Part shown: piece after piece, positions 1 to 16,700 of the stretch
Position numbering within the stretch: the stretch's first letter is position 1
Layout: each line of letters starts with the position of its first letter
Assembly (NCBI GenBank): GCA_003255065.1
Contig: QAOA01006583.1
Location: 409,881-473,880 of the forward strand
Direction of reading: 5' to 3'
Origin: Cercis canadensis
Lineage: Eukaryota > Streptophyta > Magnoliopsida > Fabales > Fabaceae
DNA: 64,000 nucleotides
The notes under the pieces: generated by a model
Told to the model about the DNA's origin: nothing
Databases searched by the model: none
The model's input: only the letters and a program-made list of their open reading frames with translations
Program-made: the position numbers and the translations under genes

Positions 1-1700
1 TTATATATAATTGGATATATAGGTTATATAATTGGATATATAGGTAGCTTATTTCACATTTTATACTCAAACTCAAATATGGAGCAAGAAAATTAAACTA
101 AAGCGATCAATGAATCAAACAAATTGCAGTATTAAATGCATAATCTTTCTTTTATAATAATATGAATATATAGATAGATTATTTCACATTCGGATATAAC
201 TATAACCTCATAATCCGATATGTGGTGAAATTCAAACTCAAAAAATTGAGCAAGAAGGACAAGCTAAGTGATCATTAAACCAGCTAATATCGTTAGTATT
301 AGATTCATATAATTTGGAACAAGAGCATAAAAAGAAGATCTTGATATCATATATTATAATTACTTTAAGAAAGATTAGGATTCTACACTGGAGAATATAA
401 AGCATGGAGTAATGTGAGAATACTATTATAAAAATATAGAACAGAACTTGAACTTTTCAAGAGCCTTCATTTTAAGTTGAGCACATGAAGATAAGAGTCA
501 ACGTTTAAGAGTCCTTTCATTCATATAAAGCAACGAAGGATTAAGGGGATATTTAAGAACTCGTCAAGTTTGAACTGCTTTTCAATGCATTTCAAGTCTT
601 CTATTCTTTAAGGCTAGGCCCATATACCCAAGTGGATTAAGAATCCTAATCAAACCCAACCGAAAGTTTAACAACACAAGCCCTCGCATTAAGAAATCAT
701 CAAACTTTGGTAGTTATATGATGAAAAGGGTAATCAGAATCCAGTCCAAGAATCCAAACTCACTTTTGGCTTTGGATATGTTCTGTGATTCTTTCTAGAA
801 TTCAAAACGCATGCCCTAATTAATAATCCAACGGCGAAGATTAGTATGACGGTGCGTGATTATAGTAAATATGAAGACTAAGAAAGTTACTTAAAGAGGG
901 GAGTTAGGGGGAGTATACTATACTTATTGTGAGAAAACAAGCTTATGAAATGTCATCCTTGGCGGAAAGGGCTAAGAGAATCAAAATGTGATAATGATTA
1001 GAATACAAATTGTTCATAGTATAAAAGTTAGGGACAGATTCCTATATGGGGGGTTGGCTGTCCTTAATAGAGGCAGAGTGCCACAAAGCCAAGAGAACGG
1101 AGAACAAACTAAGACAGGTTCGATCCGTGCCGTACATCACCAGATTACAGTATAGATGCTTTTACGGCTGAGATGTGAAAATGGGAGATAAAGCAAAGAA
1201 TTGCTAGGAATATTGACCCTACATGTTTCTTGGTATATTTTTTCCCTTCGGAATTTTACCTTTTCTGCAGAAGGACATAAAGTGCTATAAGAACGTGGAA
1301 GTCCTTTTATTATGATCTCAAGTTCTTTGGTATGGGACAAAGACCCTTTATTTGATTGGTACTATGTCTTTCCCTAGGGACATACCTATTATTCGGCCCC
1401 TTTTAGTTTTAAGGTTAAGTTGGGAATGAATGACGCGTCAAGAAATATTGAGCATGTCACTTGTGTATACTTTTTGCTATTCATGTCACATGTGTAAATA
1501 AATTTAGGAATGAACAATATTTTAATGAATTAAAAAGGGCGAGGAAGAACTCTAGTTTAGTGGAGTGTGCTCTCACAATTATAAGATTAGTCTCTTCATC
1601 TCCTTCCCAGTTCAAATCTCCTCAATTGCAATTGCATAATGAATTAAAATGGGCATTTAGTGTGTATGTGTCAGTGTGTTAAATTACATGTGGGTCTAAA
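1..1700. other. No gene recognised; AT-rich intergenic DNA
   Basis: No reading frame here resembles a protein I know. The first 300 bases hold two diverged copies of a motif with 'ttatttcacatt' near positions 48 and 180, followed by 'caaactcaaa' and 'gagcaagaa'. This suggests an old tandem duplication. The rest is unannotated. Confidence 0.4.
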
Positions 1701-1708
1701 ATGATGCC

Positions 1709-1880
1709 TCCCATAGTTAAGTAAACCAACATGTTTTATGTGTGTATGCGCATGCGTGCGCATCCCATAGTTAAGTAAACCAACATATTTTTTGTGTGTG
1801 CATGCATGTGCATCCTTGCATTTCTCATAGGTAAGTGAACCAAAATGTTTAATGTGTGTGTGTGCACATGCACGTGCAGG
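1709..1880. repeat. Three-unit degenerate tandem repeat (about 60 bp unit)
   Basis: Three consecutive units each begin with a variant of 'ccatagttaagtaaaccaa' and end in a TG-rich run (tgtgtgtgcatgcatgtgca). The flanks at about 1681 and 1899 are also similar to each other (aaattac-tgtgg-tctaaaatg), so the whole block may be an older duplication. The open frame across it is produced by the repeat and is not a gene. Confidence 0.7.
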
Positions 1881-2635
1881 TTTAAGGTTCAATGGCATAA
1901 ATTACGTGTGGATCTAAAATGGCGCATCACATGGTTCAATCTCTCTAATATACTCTCTTCCCTACTTTAAATTGCATTGCGCTCATTTCTAACCCAAAAA
2001 AGAATGACATTTATTAATCTTGGCATCTCCTTTTTTGGTTTCTTTTCTTTTTTATGAGATGGAAGAACATTCAACCTCTGATCTCCTCTCCAAGAAAAAA
2101 GTGTAATTACTATTAGTATGGAAGGCCAGTTATATAATATACAACGCTAGAGTTGTGTATTCACATATTCTGTCTAGCTAACTGCTTAAGTTTGATTATC
2201 TAACCTGACGATCCTCTGATGTTTGCAAGTAACTTATGTTTTAGTCACACAAATGTTGTTTCCAACTTTCCATCATGTTCCCCATAGAGTTGTAGTAAGA
2301 GAATTAACCTACTGCTCTCCTATACGTGGCAATATATTGTTAGTTGTGGGTCAGAATATGTATTAATTTCCTTGAACCAAAAAAAAATGAAGATCTAGCA
2401 TTGTGTATTATAAAACTGATCGACTCTCACTTTTAAGGCCATGACCAAATCTAGTAGCTAAACCATCCCATATATGAATCAATTTCATAATTAGGAATTT
2501 CATGGTATATAAACAAATGTAATTATTTACAATAAACAGAAATGAAATTTTAAATATAGGCCATGAAAATTTCTTAATTTTACAAGCATATAATTACTTA
2601 TATACGACACAAGCATATACAATACAACTGATCCA

Positions 2636-2740
2636 AAAATCTTTTAAAAAAATTGAGGTCTTAAGTTTAAATTCACATTCTCTCATATTTCTAGCCATCA
2701 ATTTGAGCTTAATCTATCTAATAGTTAAAAAAAATCACTT
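2636..2740 (-). repeat. Dispersed repeat copy, inverted
   Basis: This stretch is similar in reverse complement to 3130-3265 and 13100-13250. Shared pieces include the line around 'aaaaaattgaggtcttaagtttaaa'. It is probably a fragment of a non-autonomous element. The family is unknown. Confidence 0.4.
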
Positions 2741-3129
2741 GCTCACAGTTCTTAGAATTTATTAGTAACTTTTTGAAATTATAGTCTTCATAATGATAAG
2801 AAACATTGTAACAATTGGAATGTTTGTGAAAGCAAAACGTTTCAAATTCAACTAATTTCAGTAACTAATATGAACTATATATAAAATGGATGTATTCAAT
2901 ATATTTTCTTTTTTTAGTTAATAGCACGAGTATTTTCATTTTATTCTATTGGGCATGAGACTAATATCGTTCAAGGGTTAGAGCAATTACAGTTTTCCCT
3001 CTCTGTTTTCACTAAACCTCGAACTCTTGACTACAGCCAAAAGCACACACCCAAGATTCAACTTGCTATCAGTTGAACTAAACGCTTGTTGGTATGTATT
3101 CAATATATGATTAGATACAAAAATATTAA

Positions 3130-3265
3130 TGGTTTTTATTTTTTATCATTAGATAAGTAGAGTTAAATTTTTTAATTGGAGATATAAAGGTATAAAAATT
3201 TAAACTTAGGACTTCAATCTTTTTAAAAAATTTGTGAACCACTTGTATTGTATGTAATATCTTTA
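3130..3265 (+). repeat. Dispersed repeat copy
   Basis: Related to 13100-13250 in the same orientation. Both have 'ttagataagtagagtta' or a variant, then 'ataaaaatttaaacttagga', 'cttcaatctttttaaaaaat' and 'tgtattgtatgta'. No terminal repeats are evident and no coding is seen. Confidence 0.5.
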
Positions 3266-3903
3266 TAATAGGACTTATAATATTGAACAAATATATATTT
3301 CTAAGTCCAAAGTAATGCCCTTTTAAAGATACTTCAACTACTAAAAAGACATTTTTTTTCTTTGTAATTGTCACTTTTGATATCTACCATCAATATAATA
3401 TGAATTTCGTTATTCCTTGATAATCCTTGCTACATTTCTTCATTTTTAGTTTTTCTCATCCCATTTCTTTTTTTCTTTTTTTTTTTTCTATCTTTCCTTT
3501 TGGATTCTCTGGTTTAAAATGGATGCCTTACAATCAGAAAAAAGGGCAAATACCAAGCTAAATAACTAGCAAAGAACATTTATGGAGAGGAAAACATCAA
3601 TCATTGCTTACCTAATCAACCACATGATAAGGTTTTCAGTGAAAGTGGTCCTACTTTTTTTTCACTCGTAGTAAATATTTGTCTTGAACAATTGCTCATA
3701 TAAAATAGGGTTACAACATTCTGATTTAATCTGAGTGTTCAAAAGACAAAACACTAGTCCTAATTATGCTGAGTTAAAGGTGCTACAAAGAATCAATATG
3801 GCATGCCAATACTCCTTGATCTCATAGCATCTTTCCATAAATCACTCCCTTCTTATGCATGATTTTCATTTTTCACTCCCTTCTTGGTAAATAATGGATT
3901 ATT

Positions 3904-4210
3904 AGTCAAAGGGTGAACTTTAGAATTGGAGAGATTGTTGGATGTCATAATGGTTGTAGATGATAACAACAGGTTCAGGCTGTTCAGCCACATGCAGTTG
4001 AATAAAATGAACCATGAATGTTTGCCTTCAAAGCAAGCAAAGATAAGAGTTGGTAACTTTATTGGTCAAAGGATGAACTTTAGAATTGAAGGAGAGATTG
4101 TTGAATGTCATTATGATTGTGGATGATAACAACAGGTTCAGCCACTTGCAGTTGAACAAAATGAACCATGAATGTTTGTCTTCCAAGCAAGTAAAGATGA
4201 GAGTTGGTAG
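3904..4210. repeat. Tandem duplication, two about 155-bp copies
   Basis: Copy one (about 3904-4060) and copy two (about 4061-4210) both contain 'tgaactttagaattg', 'gagattgttg', 'gatgataacaacaggttca' and 'atgaaccatgaatgttt'. They differ by a few small indels and substitutions. The short frame across them is not recognisable. Confidence 0.75.
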
Positions 4211-4264
4211 TACACTGGCGCACTTAGCTACTTAAGAAAGGGGTTAGGTCCAAATTTCAATATT

Positions 4265-5195
4265 GGCATAGATCTCCAACGAATCTCTCACAACTTTTGA
4301 CAGCCATACCAACCTTATGTTCAAACTTTTGAATTCAAAAGGATTTACCCACCGACATCAAGGTCGGCATCCAATATTATCATGAGTGGAACTGTGAGGA
4401 ATTGGATAGTTACAAAGAGTCCCACATCACCTAGTAGACGGGGATATGTGGGGGTTATAAGTTGGAATGCACCATCTCCTAACAGACTAGCCTTTTAGGG
4501 TGAATTCTACTTCTCGACTATAACAATGGTATTAGAGCAGTTCGTTCCTGGTGGCGACACGTTGGCAGTCCATCCTTGGTGGCGACTAGGCGTACCCGGG
4601 GTCAAAATCTCCAACAAATCCTTCACAACTTTTGACAACCATACCAACCTTATGTTCAAACTTTTGAATTCAAAAGGATTTACCCACCGACATCAAGGTC
4701 GGCATCCAATATTATCATGAGTGGAACTATGAGGAATTGGATAGTCACAAAGAGTCCCACATCACCTAGTAGACGGGGATATGTGGGGGTTATAAGTTGG
4801 AATGCACCATCTCCTAACAGGCTAGTCTTTTAGGGTGAGTTCTACTTCTCGACTATAACAATGGTATCAGAGCAGTTCGTTCCTGGTGGCGACACGCTGG
4901 TAGTCCATCCTTGGTGGTGACCAGGCGTACCCGGGGTCAAAATCTCCAACAAATCTCTCACAACTTTTGACAACCATACCAACCTTATGTTCAAACTTTT
5001 GAATTCAAAAGGATTTACCCACCGACATCAAGGTCGGCATCCAATATTATCATGAGTGGAACTATGAGGAATTGGATAGTTACAAGGAGTCCCACATCGC
5101 CTAGTAGGCGGAGATATGTGAGGGTTATAAGTTGGGAGGCACAATCTCCTAACAGGCTAGTCTTTTAAGGTGAGTTCTACCTCTTGACTATAACA
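4265..5195 (+). mobile_element. TRIM-like LTR array: three LTRs alternating with internal segments
   Basis: Three 133-bp repeats lie at 4393-4525, 4728-4860 and 5063-5195. Each is about 130 bp, ends in 'gactataaca', and contains 'gtcccacatc'. Each of the first two is followed at once by a primer-binding site like the plant initiator-Met tRNA complement (TGGTATCAGAGC at 4862-4873, a close variant at 4527). The two complete internal segments are about 202 bp, and a partial one precedes the first LTR. There is no coding capacity. This is the layout of a terminal-repeat retrotransposon in miniature with units sharing LTRs, probably made by unequal recombination. It is a fossil and looks fairly young within the array because the units are very alike. 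Confidence 0.75.
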
Positions 5196-5196
5196 A

Positions 5197-5558
5197 CTTA
5201 TAACCCCCATATATCCTCACCTACTAGGCGATGTGGGACTCCTTGTAACTATCCAATCCCTCACAGTTCCACTCATGACAATACATTCCCCTTTGAGGTC
5301 GACATCCTCGGCAGTTCATGTTTGACCCCGGGTACGTCTAGTCCCTAGCAAGTGGCCACCAAGGATAGACTGCCAGAGGGAACTGCCAACAAGTCGCCAC
5401 CAAGAACAAACTGCTCTAATACCATTGTTATAGTTGAGAGGTAGAACTCACCTTAAAATACTAGTCTGTTAGGAAAGGGTGCCTCCCAACTTATAACTCC
5501 CACATATTCCCGCCTACTAGGCAATGTGGGACTCCTTGTAACTATCTAATTCCTCACA
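5197..5558 (-). mobile_element. Inverted TRIM-like copy, partly truncated
   Basis: The reverse complement carries the same LTR (5558 down to 5426, 133 bp), then the primer-binding site (5424-5413), a shorter internal segment, and part of a second LTR (5265-5197). It abuts the direct array with no spacer, so array and copy form an inverted pair. It is more diverged from the array than the array units are from each other, so it is probably an older or separate insertion. Fossil, incomplete at one end. Confidence 0.7.
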
Positions 5559-5589
5559 GTTCCACTCATGACAAATATAGAGAAAGCTA

Positions 5590-6090
5590 TATGTATCTCT
5601 TCAATATGCACTAACGATGTTTACACAAATTTTTGCCACAACAATCCTTAATGTGGTTTGTGACAGAATCTGGTCTGACGTTAACCGTCTGATCCGCTCG
5701 CATAACCGACGAAACCAAGCTCCATCAGTTTTATCCTTTACAGGGTCGACTGCGGGCCTTATCATTGGTACCATCGAGTGGCTGGTCTAGGGATCAAAAC
5801 CAACCGAACCCAGCCAATGCTCACCCCTAGTTTGACTTCAATCCATATAATGGTATTAAGCCGAGGTCCCTAGGTAAAAAAACAAAAAAAAAAACATGTT
5901 CAGGACAGGTGCAAAAAGGTGGAGGCACTCTTATGTCTTACTATGATAGATCCACATGGAGCTGAAGAGGCTTAAACGTGGCAAGAGGAGAAAAATCCCC
6001 ATGAAGAACACAAAAGGAAAGGAGAATGCAAGAGTTGAGCATATGATCTAACTAACATCCCCTCCCTTGCCTTCTCTCTCCTTTCTTTCT
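5590..6090. other. Intergenic, nothing firmly recognised
   Basis: The sequence at 5650-5850 is more GC-rich than its surroundings and may be an unrecognised repeat, but no termini are visible. A CT-rich run (6060-6092) precedes the small reading frame at 6098. Confidence 0.3.
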
Positions 6091-6097
6091 AATCTCC

Positions 6098-6244
6098 ATG
6101 ACCCCATCCAAACAAGCTATCAAGGTTCGCTACAAGTGTAAAAATGTGGGTTCTACTTCGACCAGTATTTGCAATGAAAACAAGTTACACAAGACTTGTA
6201 CATCTTGTAATTATGATGAGTTCCAAGGTTGTAGAAAGAAGTAA
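6098..6244 (+). CDS. Possible small cysteine-containing protein, 48 aa (uncertain)
   Basis: A 48-codon frame begins with MTPSKQAIKVRYKCKN and ends with DEFQGCRKK and a TAA. It has five cysteines, including a CTSC pair. It is lysine-rich, with no signal peptide or membrane segment. A pyrimidine-rich stretch lies just upstream, as is common in plant 5' leaders. I do not recognise the family. It could equally be a chance frame or the remnant of an exon. No neighbour supports a function. Confidence 0.2.
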   Translation: MTPSKQAIKVRYKCKNVGSTSTSICNENKLHKTCTSCNYDEFQGCRKK

Positions 6245-7126
6245 ATTCCACACTCCCTTGCTTTTCCTCTCATTTCTCATCAGGTGTGTATAGCTCATTA
6301 TTAGTCAGTTTGGCCCAAGATAAAGGTTTCTTTGGAACTATAAAGCTTCTCAAATGATGCAGCCTGCAGTTGGCTACTTGAAGAATATTAAGATGTGGCA
6401 GCATATCTGATGAGAAAGATGCTATATCTAAATACTTAATAGAGTGGCATTAGAGACAAGCTTGCTTCTGCAACCCCAAACAAGTTGACCATCAATTCTG
6501 ACTCGGGGAAGAAACTGTCAGCCTCATATTGCCTATTTGTCAAGGCATTCCTATATCTACATACTTAACCTAAGTACCAGTCCATGAATAATTACTTCCA
6601 ATGGTATTTTATAGCACCAATGAAATTTGAAACACAAGCTGGATACGGGGACAGGAAAAGAAAACGTAAGAACCAAACAATGGAAAATGCTGCAACCCAC
6701 AAGAGTAAAGATCAAGAACCCATTATAAAAGGAAAACAGGCCAACCTCCAAATTCGGCCAGTATAAACCAATGCACAAGCATCTCAGAAAGAAGGTCAAT
6801 AATTAGAGCACAGGACTTTTATTATGTTGATGTTATTTTAAAATCTATTCTTTCACATGGATTAAGGATCACATCAATCCACACCCTCTACAAGCAGATA
6901 TTGTGCAAAAGAGTTACTCCAAACCACGAATTGCAATTCCATGTTTTCTCTCATTTCCTCCCATACAAAGATTGGTGTAAGAGCACCACCAGCACCTTTG
7001 TTATCATAAACCATTGCTAATATGCATAAAAGAAATGCCACCTCTACATCCACACGATATGACAAAAAGCTATATATACAAAACAAACGTTACCAACAGT
7101 AGAATCTTAATTTTGGAAAACAAATG

Positions 7127-12614
<5,488 letters not shown>

Positions 12615-13099
12615 TCAACCAAAACCAAACTACAGAGGAATTAATGGAGTTGGCGGCATAGTTGGACAAAATACGAGCTCGGCGTGTGGCGGATCTAGGA
12701 AGCTAAGGTGCAGTACAAGAAGACTCAGAAGAGGAAGAAGAAGACGAGGAAAGTGGGAAAATTATAGACAAAACGCATAGCTTTGATGAAGGTATGGATT
12801 GGACCAGACTTTTATTGCCCAATCACTAGCCATCAGCCCATTGGACATGAAAACAGCCCAACATGAGAAATTAGCCTAAGCTTGTTTCTATTTAGATTTT
12901 TTATTTTTGGTACATGTTTCTATTTATATTTTACAACAATACATTTATATTAATAAACTTAGTAAATCATATTTAAGCTTTATGGATGAAAAAATATAGT
13001 TGAATTTGTATACTTATTTTTGAAGAAAAAAGTTCCTAAAATTATTTTTTAAAAAATTAGATATGTTTTGAGTCTTTTGACACACTCATCTCATTAGAA

Positions 13100-13250
13100 A
13101 TTAAAAAGATTAATATTTTTTATTAGATAGGTGGAGTTAGATTTTCAAACACAAATATAGAGAAATAAAAATTTGAACCTAGAAGTTCAATCTTTTTGAA
13201 AAATCTATAAACTAGTTTGTGATGTATGTGTTTGTACAAATAAAAAATTA
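13100..13250 (+). repeat. Dispersed repeat copy
   Basis: Similar to 3130-3265: 'ttagataggtggagttag', 'aaaaatttgaacctagaag', 'ttcaatctttttgaaaaat' and 'gtgatgtatgt'. Family unknown; no coding seen. Confidence 0.5.
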
Positions 13251-13318
13251 ATATTATATACATACTTTGAAAATCTAATCATAAATATCAACACCAAAAT
13301 TGCTATATTGTTTATTCT

Positions 13319-13516
13319 TTTTTTATTACAAAAATTTTAGGGTAAAGGGAGGCTACCCCATTCTAAGGCTGGGACATGTCACAAGCCTCAGCAAGAATTT
13401 ACAGTAGTACTTACAGGTTGTCTATCAAATGAAAACTGCTCTCAATGAGATTTGAACCTAGGTCTTACAAGCGAAGTAATTTGATCCTTATCAACTAAAC
13501 CAATCCTCGTTGGCTA
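13319..13516 (-). mobile_element. tRNA-derived SINE, complete, with 16-bp target-site duplication
   Basis: Read on the minus strand, the element starts 'gccaacgaggattggttta'. It has an A box-like 'tggtttagttgataagg' and, further on, a B box-like 'ggttcaaatct', placed as in a tRNA-type pol III promoter. The body ends in an A/T-rich tail next to the plus-strand run 'ttttttattac'. The 16-bp sequence CTATATTGTTTATTCT flanks it exactly on both sides (13303-13318 and 13517-13532). This is the mark of LINE-assisted target-primed insertion. The perfect duplication points to a fairly recent insertion. It sits between ALG6 and the F-box gene. Confidence 0.85.
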
Positions 13517-13698
13517 CTATATTGTTTATTCTAACATATAGTGAAAATATAATTTGACTTCATCTTATATATTTTAAGAGTTATATTACTCACATATACT
13601 ATAATTTTATATTATTTTATATTACACTTATCAATCACCTTATAATTTTAACTAGATCCAACAAAAAAAAAAAACTTTGAACAGCTCAAATTCATTTA

Positions 13699-14136
13699 TG
13701 CTATGTTTGGAAGTTTGAAGGGGAAGGAATGGAATGGACCATAAAGGGAAGGGAGGGAAAGTAGAGAGAGTTACCTTCCCCTTGTTTGGATGTTTAAATA
13801 AGAAAGGGAGGAGAACTATCTTTTCCTTGTTTAGGAGTTGAAGTGAAATGAAAGAAGCTAAATTATAAAAGTAAATTTCTAATATAATCCTTATATTTTA
13901 AAATTTGAAAAGAACTTAAGGGTTAGTTAGTAATTTTATAATTTTTTAATTAAAAAGATGTTGCATTCCATTGCTTCTACCGGGGAGAAATTTTGGGGTT
14001 TGAGGAGGATGAAATAAAATTGGATACCTTTCCATTCCATTAATTCTCTCGTTCAAAATCTTCTAAACAAGGAAATGTTACTTTTTCTTCTTTCATTCAT
14101 CCCTTCCCCATTTGTTCCATCCATCCAAACATAGCA
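13699..14136. mobile_element. MITE, Tourist-like (PIF/Harbinger), 438 bp
   Basis: The ends are inverted repeats: 'tgctatgtttgga' on the left and 'tccaaacatagca' on the right, with further imperfect pairing inward (the GGAAGG-rich left arm against the CCTTCC-rich right arm). The trinucleotide TTA flanks both ends, the usual PIF/Harbinger target duplication. There is no coding. A hAT origin is possible if the true end lies a base or two away. Confidence 0.7.
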
Positions 14137-14666
14137 TTAGGCCCCCACTATAGTATGCAAATATAAATTATATTCCTCATTTAATTCAACTTTACCTAGA
14201 GTGCATTCAGTTGTATTGAACCCCTACCACAAGGTTAAAGGACAAACATTATACATTCTACCATTAATGGTAATATTGCAACCCAAACAGCTGCTTATCT
14301 GTTTCATAACTCATTTTACACAACCATCATTCCAACCATCAAATCTAGAAACAATCAATTTTTATTACAAAAGGAGCACAATGTACACGGAGAATGAAGA
14401 GAAGTACACGACAAGAATAGAACCCTTGACATCAACCTTTTAATTCTTATGATAAGAGGAGATGCCACTAGGCTCACTATTAAAAACAAGTAAATTTGTA
14501 CACAGATGCAGCTGATCCAACTCCTTGAACCTCCTAAAATAAGGAATTAGGACTAAATTGAAAGTTGAAATTAGGACCTAATTAAGAATACATATCATAT
14601 GCAAATCATGATTGACAATACTATATACCTAAACTCAATAATTAATGTGAATCTGGCTATGCTTTC

Positions 14667-15794
14667 TCAGACTCTCAGCCATGATGGGGGGGGCCAGAAC
14701 AATTGTGGACAGCTTGGATCAAATTCAATATGAACGATGCCATGATCGTTTAAGTTGTAAACACGAGCATCAAAAAGATCAGTGAAGTAAATGCAATTCC
14801 CTTGAAACCCAGAAAATTCTTTTGCTGAAACAGAGAAGCTACAATCACTAGCCAAAACAAACACCCTATCCTCCATATTCTTCACATCTACCCAAGTTCC
14901 CCACTCTTCATCCAATTTATAAACTTTGAAATTCTCCACCACAGCATGTCGATCAAGATGAACGTGATTTCGCCTTCTGTCTCCGGTTAGTTCCCTGCCA
15001 TAGTATCTGTCAACAACATAAAGATTCCCACATGACTCTACCAAATGCTTCTTATTGCCAAATCCACACAAGGGAGGTGTATACTGTATCAACTTCAAGG
15101 ACGAAATATCAAGCCAAGAAATAGTTCCCCATCTATCTGTAACATAAAACTGCCCCTTATACACAATAACATCATCATAATGGAAATTCTTATCATCCAC
15201 AAGTGTCCAATTCTCATCCCCATATTTCATGAATCCCAATTTACCTTCTAAATAGATACAGCAAGCCACAGAATCCTCTATATTTGCTACCCATGATGAA
15301 GAACTTGGAAAAAATACAACTTTATTCACAGCACCAGCAAGATGTGGAAATTTTTGAACGGTATATGATTTGTGCAATTCAATGACCCGATAGTTCGATA
15401 AGTTCCACAAAATTGGGGAATTTGGAGGTGGCTTCAAGAGCTGACGATTGGAGAGTGGATTCAGCAAACGCATAAAGGGAGAGTCTTGGACCTTAATCAG
15501 CCACCCTTTGGGAGAAGAAGAAGAAGAAGAAGAGGAAGGGATTTCATGAAGTGGGGATGGTTCAATTCGATAGAAAGTGGTTTCTATGAGGTGAGAACCA
15601 ACAGAGGAAGAAATGGGATAAGGAATTTGCAAAGGGAAAGATGGAGAATTTGGATTCGTTGGAGGGAGAGATGAACGCCATAACTTACAGACACTGCGAA
15701 ATCGGAGAACGTCGATGCGGCTTTGCAGACATTTTCCGATCTTGGGCCACAGTTCTGGGGGAAGATCAGACCAATCAACTACTCCTTCTTCCAT
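14667..15794 (-). CDS. F-box protein with DUF295 (KIB-type) C-terminal domain, SKIP23-like
   Basis: An intronless 375-aa frame. An F-box lies at residues 8-46 (WSDLPPELWPKIGKCL, then DVLRFRSVCKLWRSSLPP), which should bind SKP1 in an SCF ubiquitin ligase. The C-terminal half is a DUF295-type propeller: GDENWTLVDDKNFHYDDV, the repeated 'YKGQFYVTDRWGTISWLDI' pattern, and a late VFVLASDCSFSV stretch ending in GNCIYFTDL. Full length is typical of the SKIP23-like group. The start is the first ATG, just before the F-box. The serine run near residues 84-94 (a plus-strand run of 'gaagaag') is simple-sequence expansion. A related pseudogene fragment lies at 32.7 kb. The substrate is unknown. Confidence 0.9.
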   Translation of the reverse strand: MEEGVVDWSDLPPELWPKIGKCLQSRIDVLRFRSVCKLWRSSLPPTNPNSPSFPLQIPYPISSSVGSHLIETTFYRIEPSPLHEIPSSSSSSSSPKGWLIKVQDSPFMRLLNPLSNRQLLKPPPNSPILWNLSNYRVIELHKSYTVQKFPHLAGAVNKVVFFPSSSSWVANIEDSVACCIYLEGKLGFMKYGDENWTLVDDKNFHYDDVIVYKGQFYVTDRWGTISWLDISSLKLIQYTPPLCGFGNKKHLVESCGNLYVVDRYYGRELTGDRRRNHVHLDRHAVVENFKVYKLDEEWGTWVDVKNMEDRVFVLASDCSFSVSAKEFSGFQGNCIYFTDLFDARVYNLNDHGIVHIEFDPSCPQLFWPPPSWLRV

Positions 15795-16032
15795 TACTTT
15801 TACTCTCTTTTCTTTGGAGATGAAGACTTAGAAGTGAAGAGGAAACGATTGGCGATGACTTTAAATTTAGCCCATTCACTATGGAAAAGACTCGGAGAGA
15901 GAAAGAGGTCAAATACGTACAAACAACGAAAACAGAAGGAAAATCGTATCATGGAAAAGACCGGCCATCCAATTTTGTCATACCTTAAAACCAAAATAAA
16001 TTAATAAAACTTCAGACTTTGAAAAATATACT

Positions 16033-16255
16033 CACTCACATTTCAATTTACATGATTCTATTATATTATCATATTATATTAACGTAATAAATATATATAA
16101 TTTTTATATTTTATTAAATATAAATATAATTTATTTTATTTTTTAAATAAATTTAAAAATAATTTTTTTTATACACATGTTATTCTTATATTGATTAATT
16201 TCATGTAATATGACATATTACATAAATATAAAAAATATCTTTAAAACCTTCTTCA
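16033..16255 (+). mobile_element. AT-rich MITE copy (same family as 38136-38347)
   Basis: Very AT-rich. It shares with 38136-38347 the ordered pieces 'taatttttatattttatta', 'ttaaaaataatt', 'acacatgt-attc' and 'gtaatatgacatattacata'. The termini here are eroded, so the bounds are approximate. It lies just upstream of the F-box gene at 15.8 kb. No coding. Confidence 0.5.
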
Positions 16256-16531
16256 ATTTATGAGTGACGTGTTTGAATAAAAAATCATAATAAAAAATAT
16301 TAAAAAATAATAATTCCATCTATCAAAATAGTCATCCATTAAATTGCAGTATACGTCGAAAAATACTCAAACCCAAATGACACGTTTTGGACATAGGCAG
16401 CCAAAAAAATGCAACCTTTCTTGCATCGATAGAAGTCTCAAGCTGAAAGAGGGAAGGAACCGTCAATAAAACTCAAAAAAAAAAAAACGCTCAAATAAAT
16501 TTTAAGGGTGTACCCAACATTAGGATTGAAG

Positions 16532-16700
16532 TTTAATATAGGAGAATAGTTAATATATAAATAATATGTATATAAATTAATTATTTTTAAGTTTATTTAA
16601 AAATAAGATAAATCATTTTTATATCTAATAAAATATAAAAATTATGTACATTTATTACGTCAGTATAGTATAATATACCTATATAATATTATAAAATCCC
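16532..16700 (-). mobile_element. AT-rich MITE copy, opposite orientation
   Basis: On the minus strand this stretch has the same core as 16033-16255 and 38136-38347: 'ataatttttatattttatta', 'aaataaacttaaaaataatt', and 'aatttatatacatattatt'. The bounds are approximate. The two copies at 16.0 and 16.5 kb face each other and could pair as a hairpin. Confidence 0.45.

Noticed and set aside
1671-1898. 75-codon His/Thr-rich minus-strand frame
   Set aside because: Created entirely by the TG-rich tandem repeat.
4265-5195. CRISPR-like regular array
   Set aside because: Units are 133 bp with conserved, not variable, spacers and primer-binding sites. These are LTR units in a plant genome.
13460-13515. 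A tRNA gene
   Set aside because: A and B boxes are present, but there is no cloverleaf, and a 16-bp target duplication encloses a longer SINE body.
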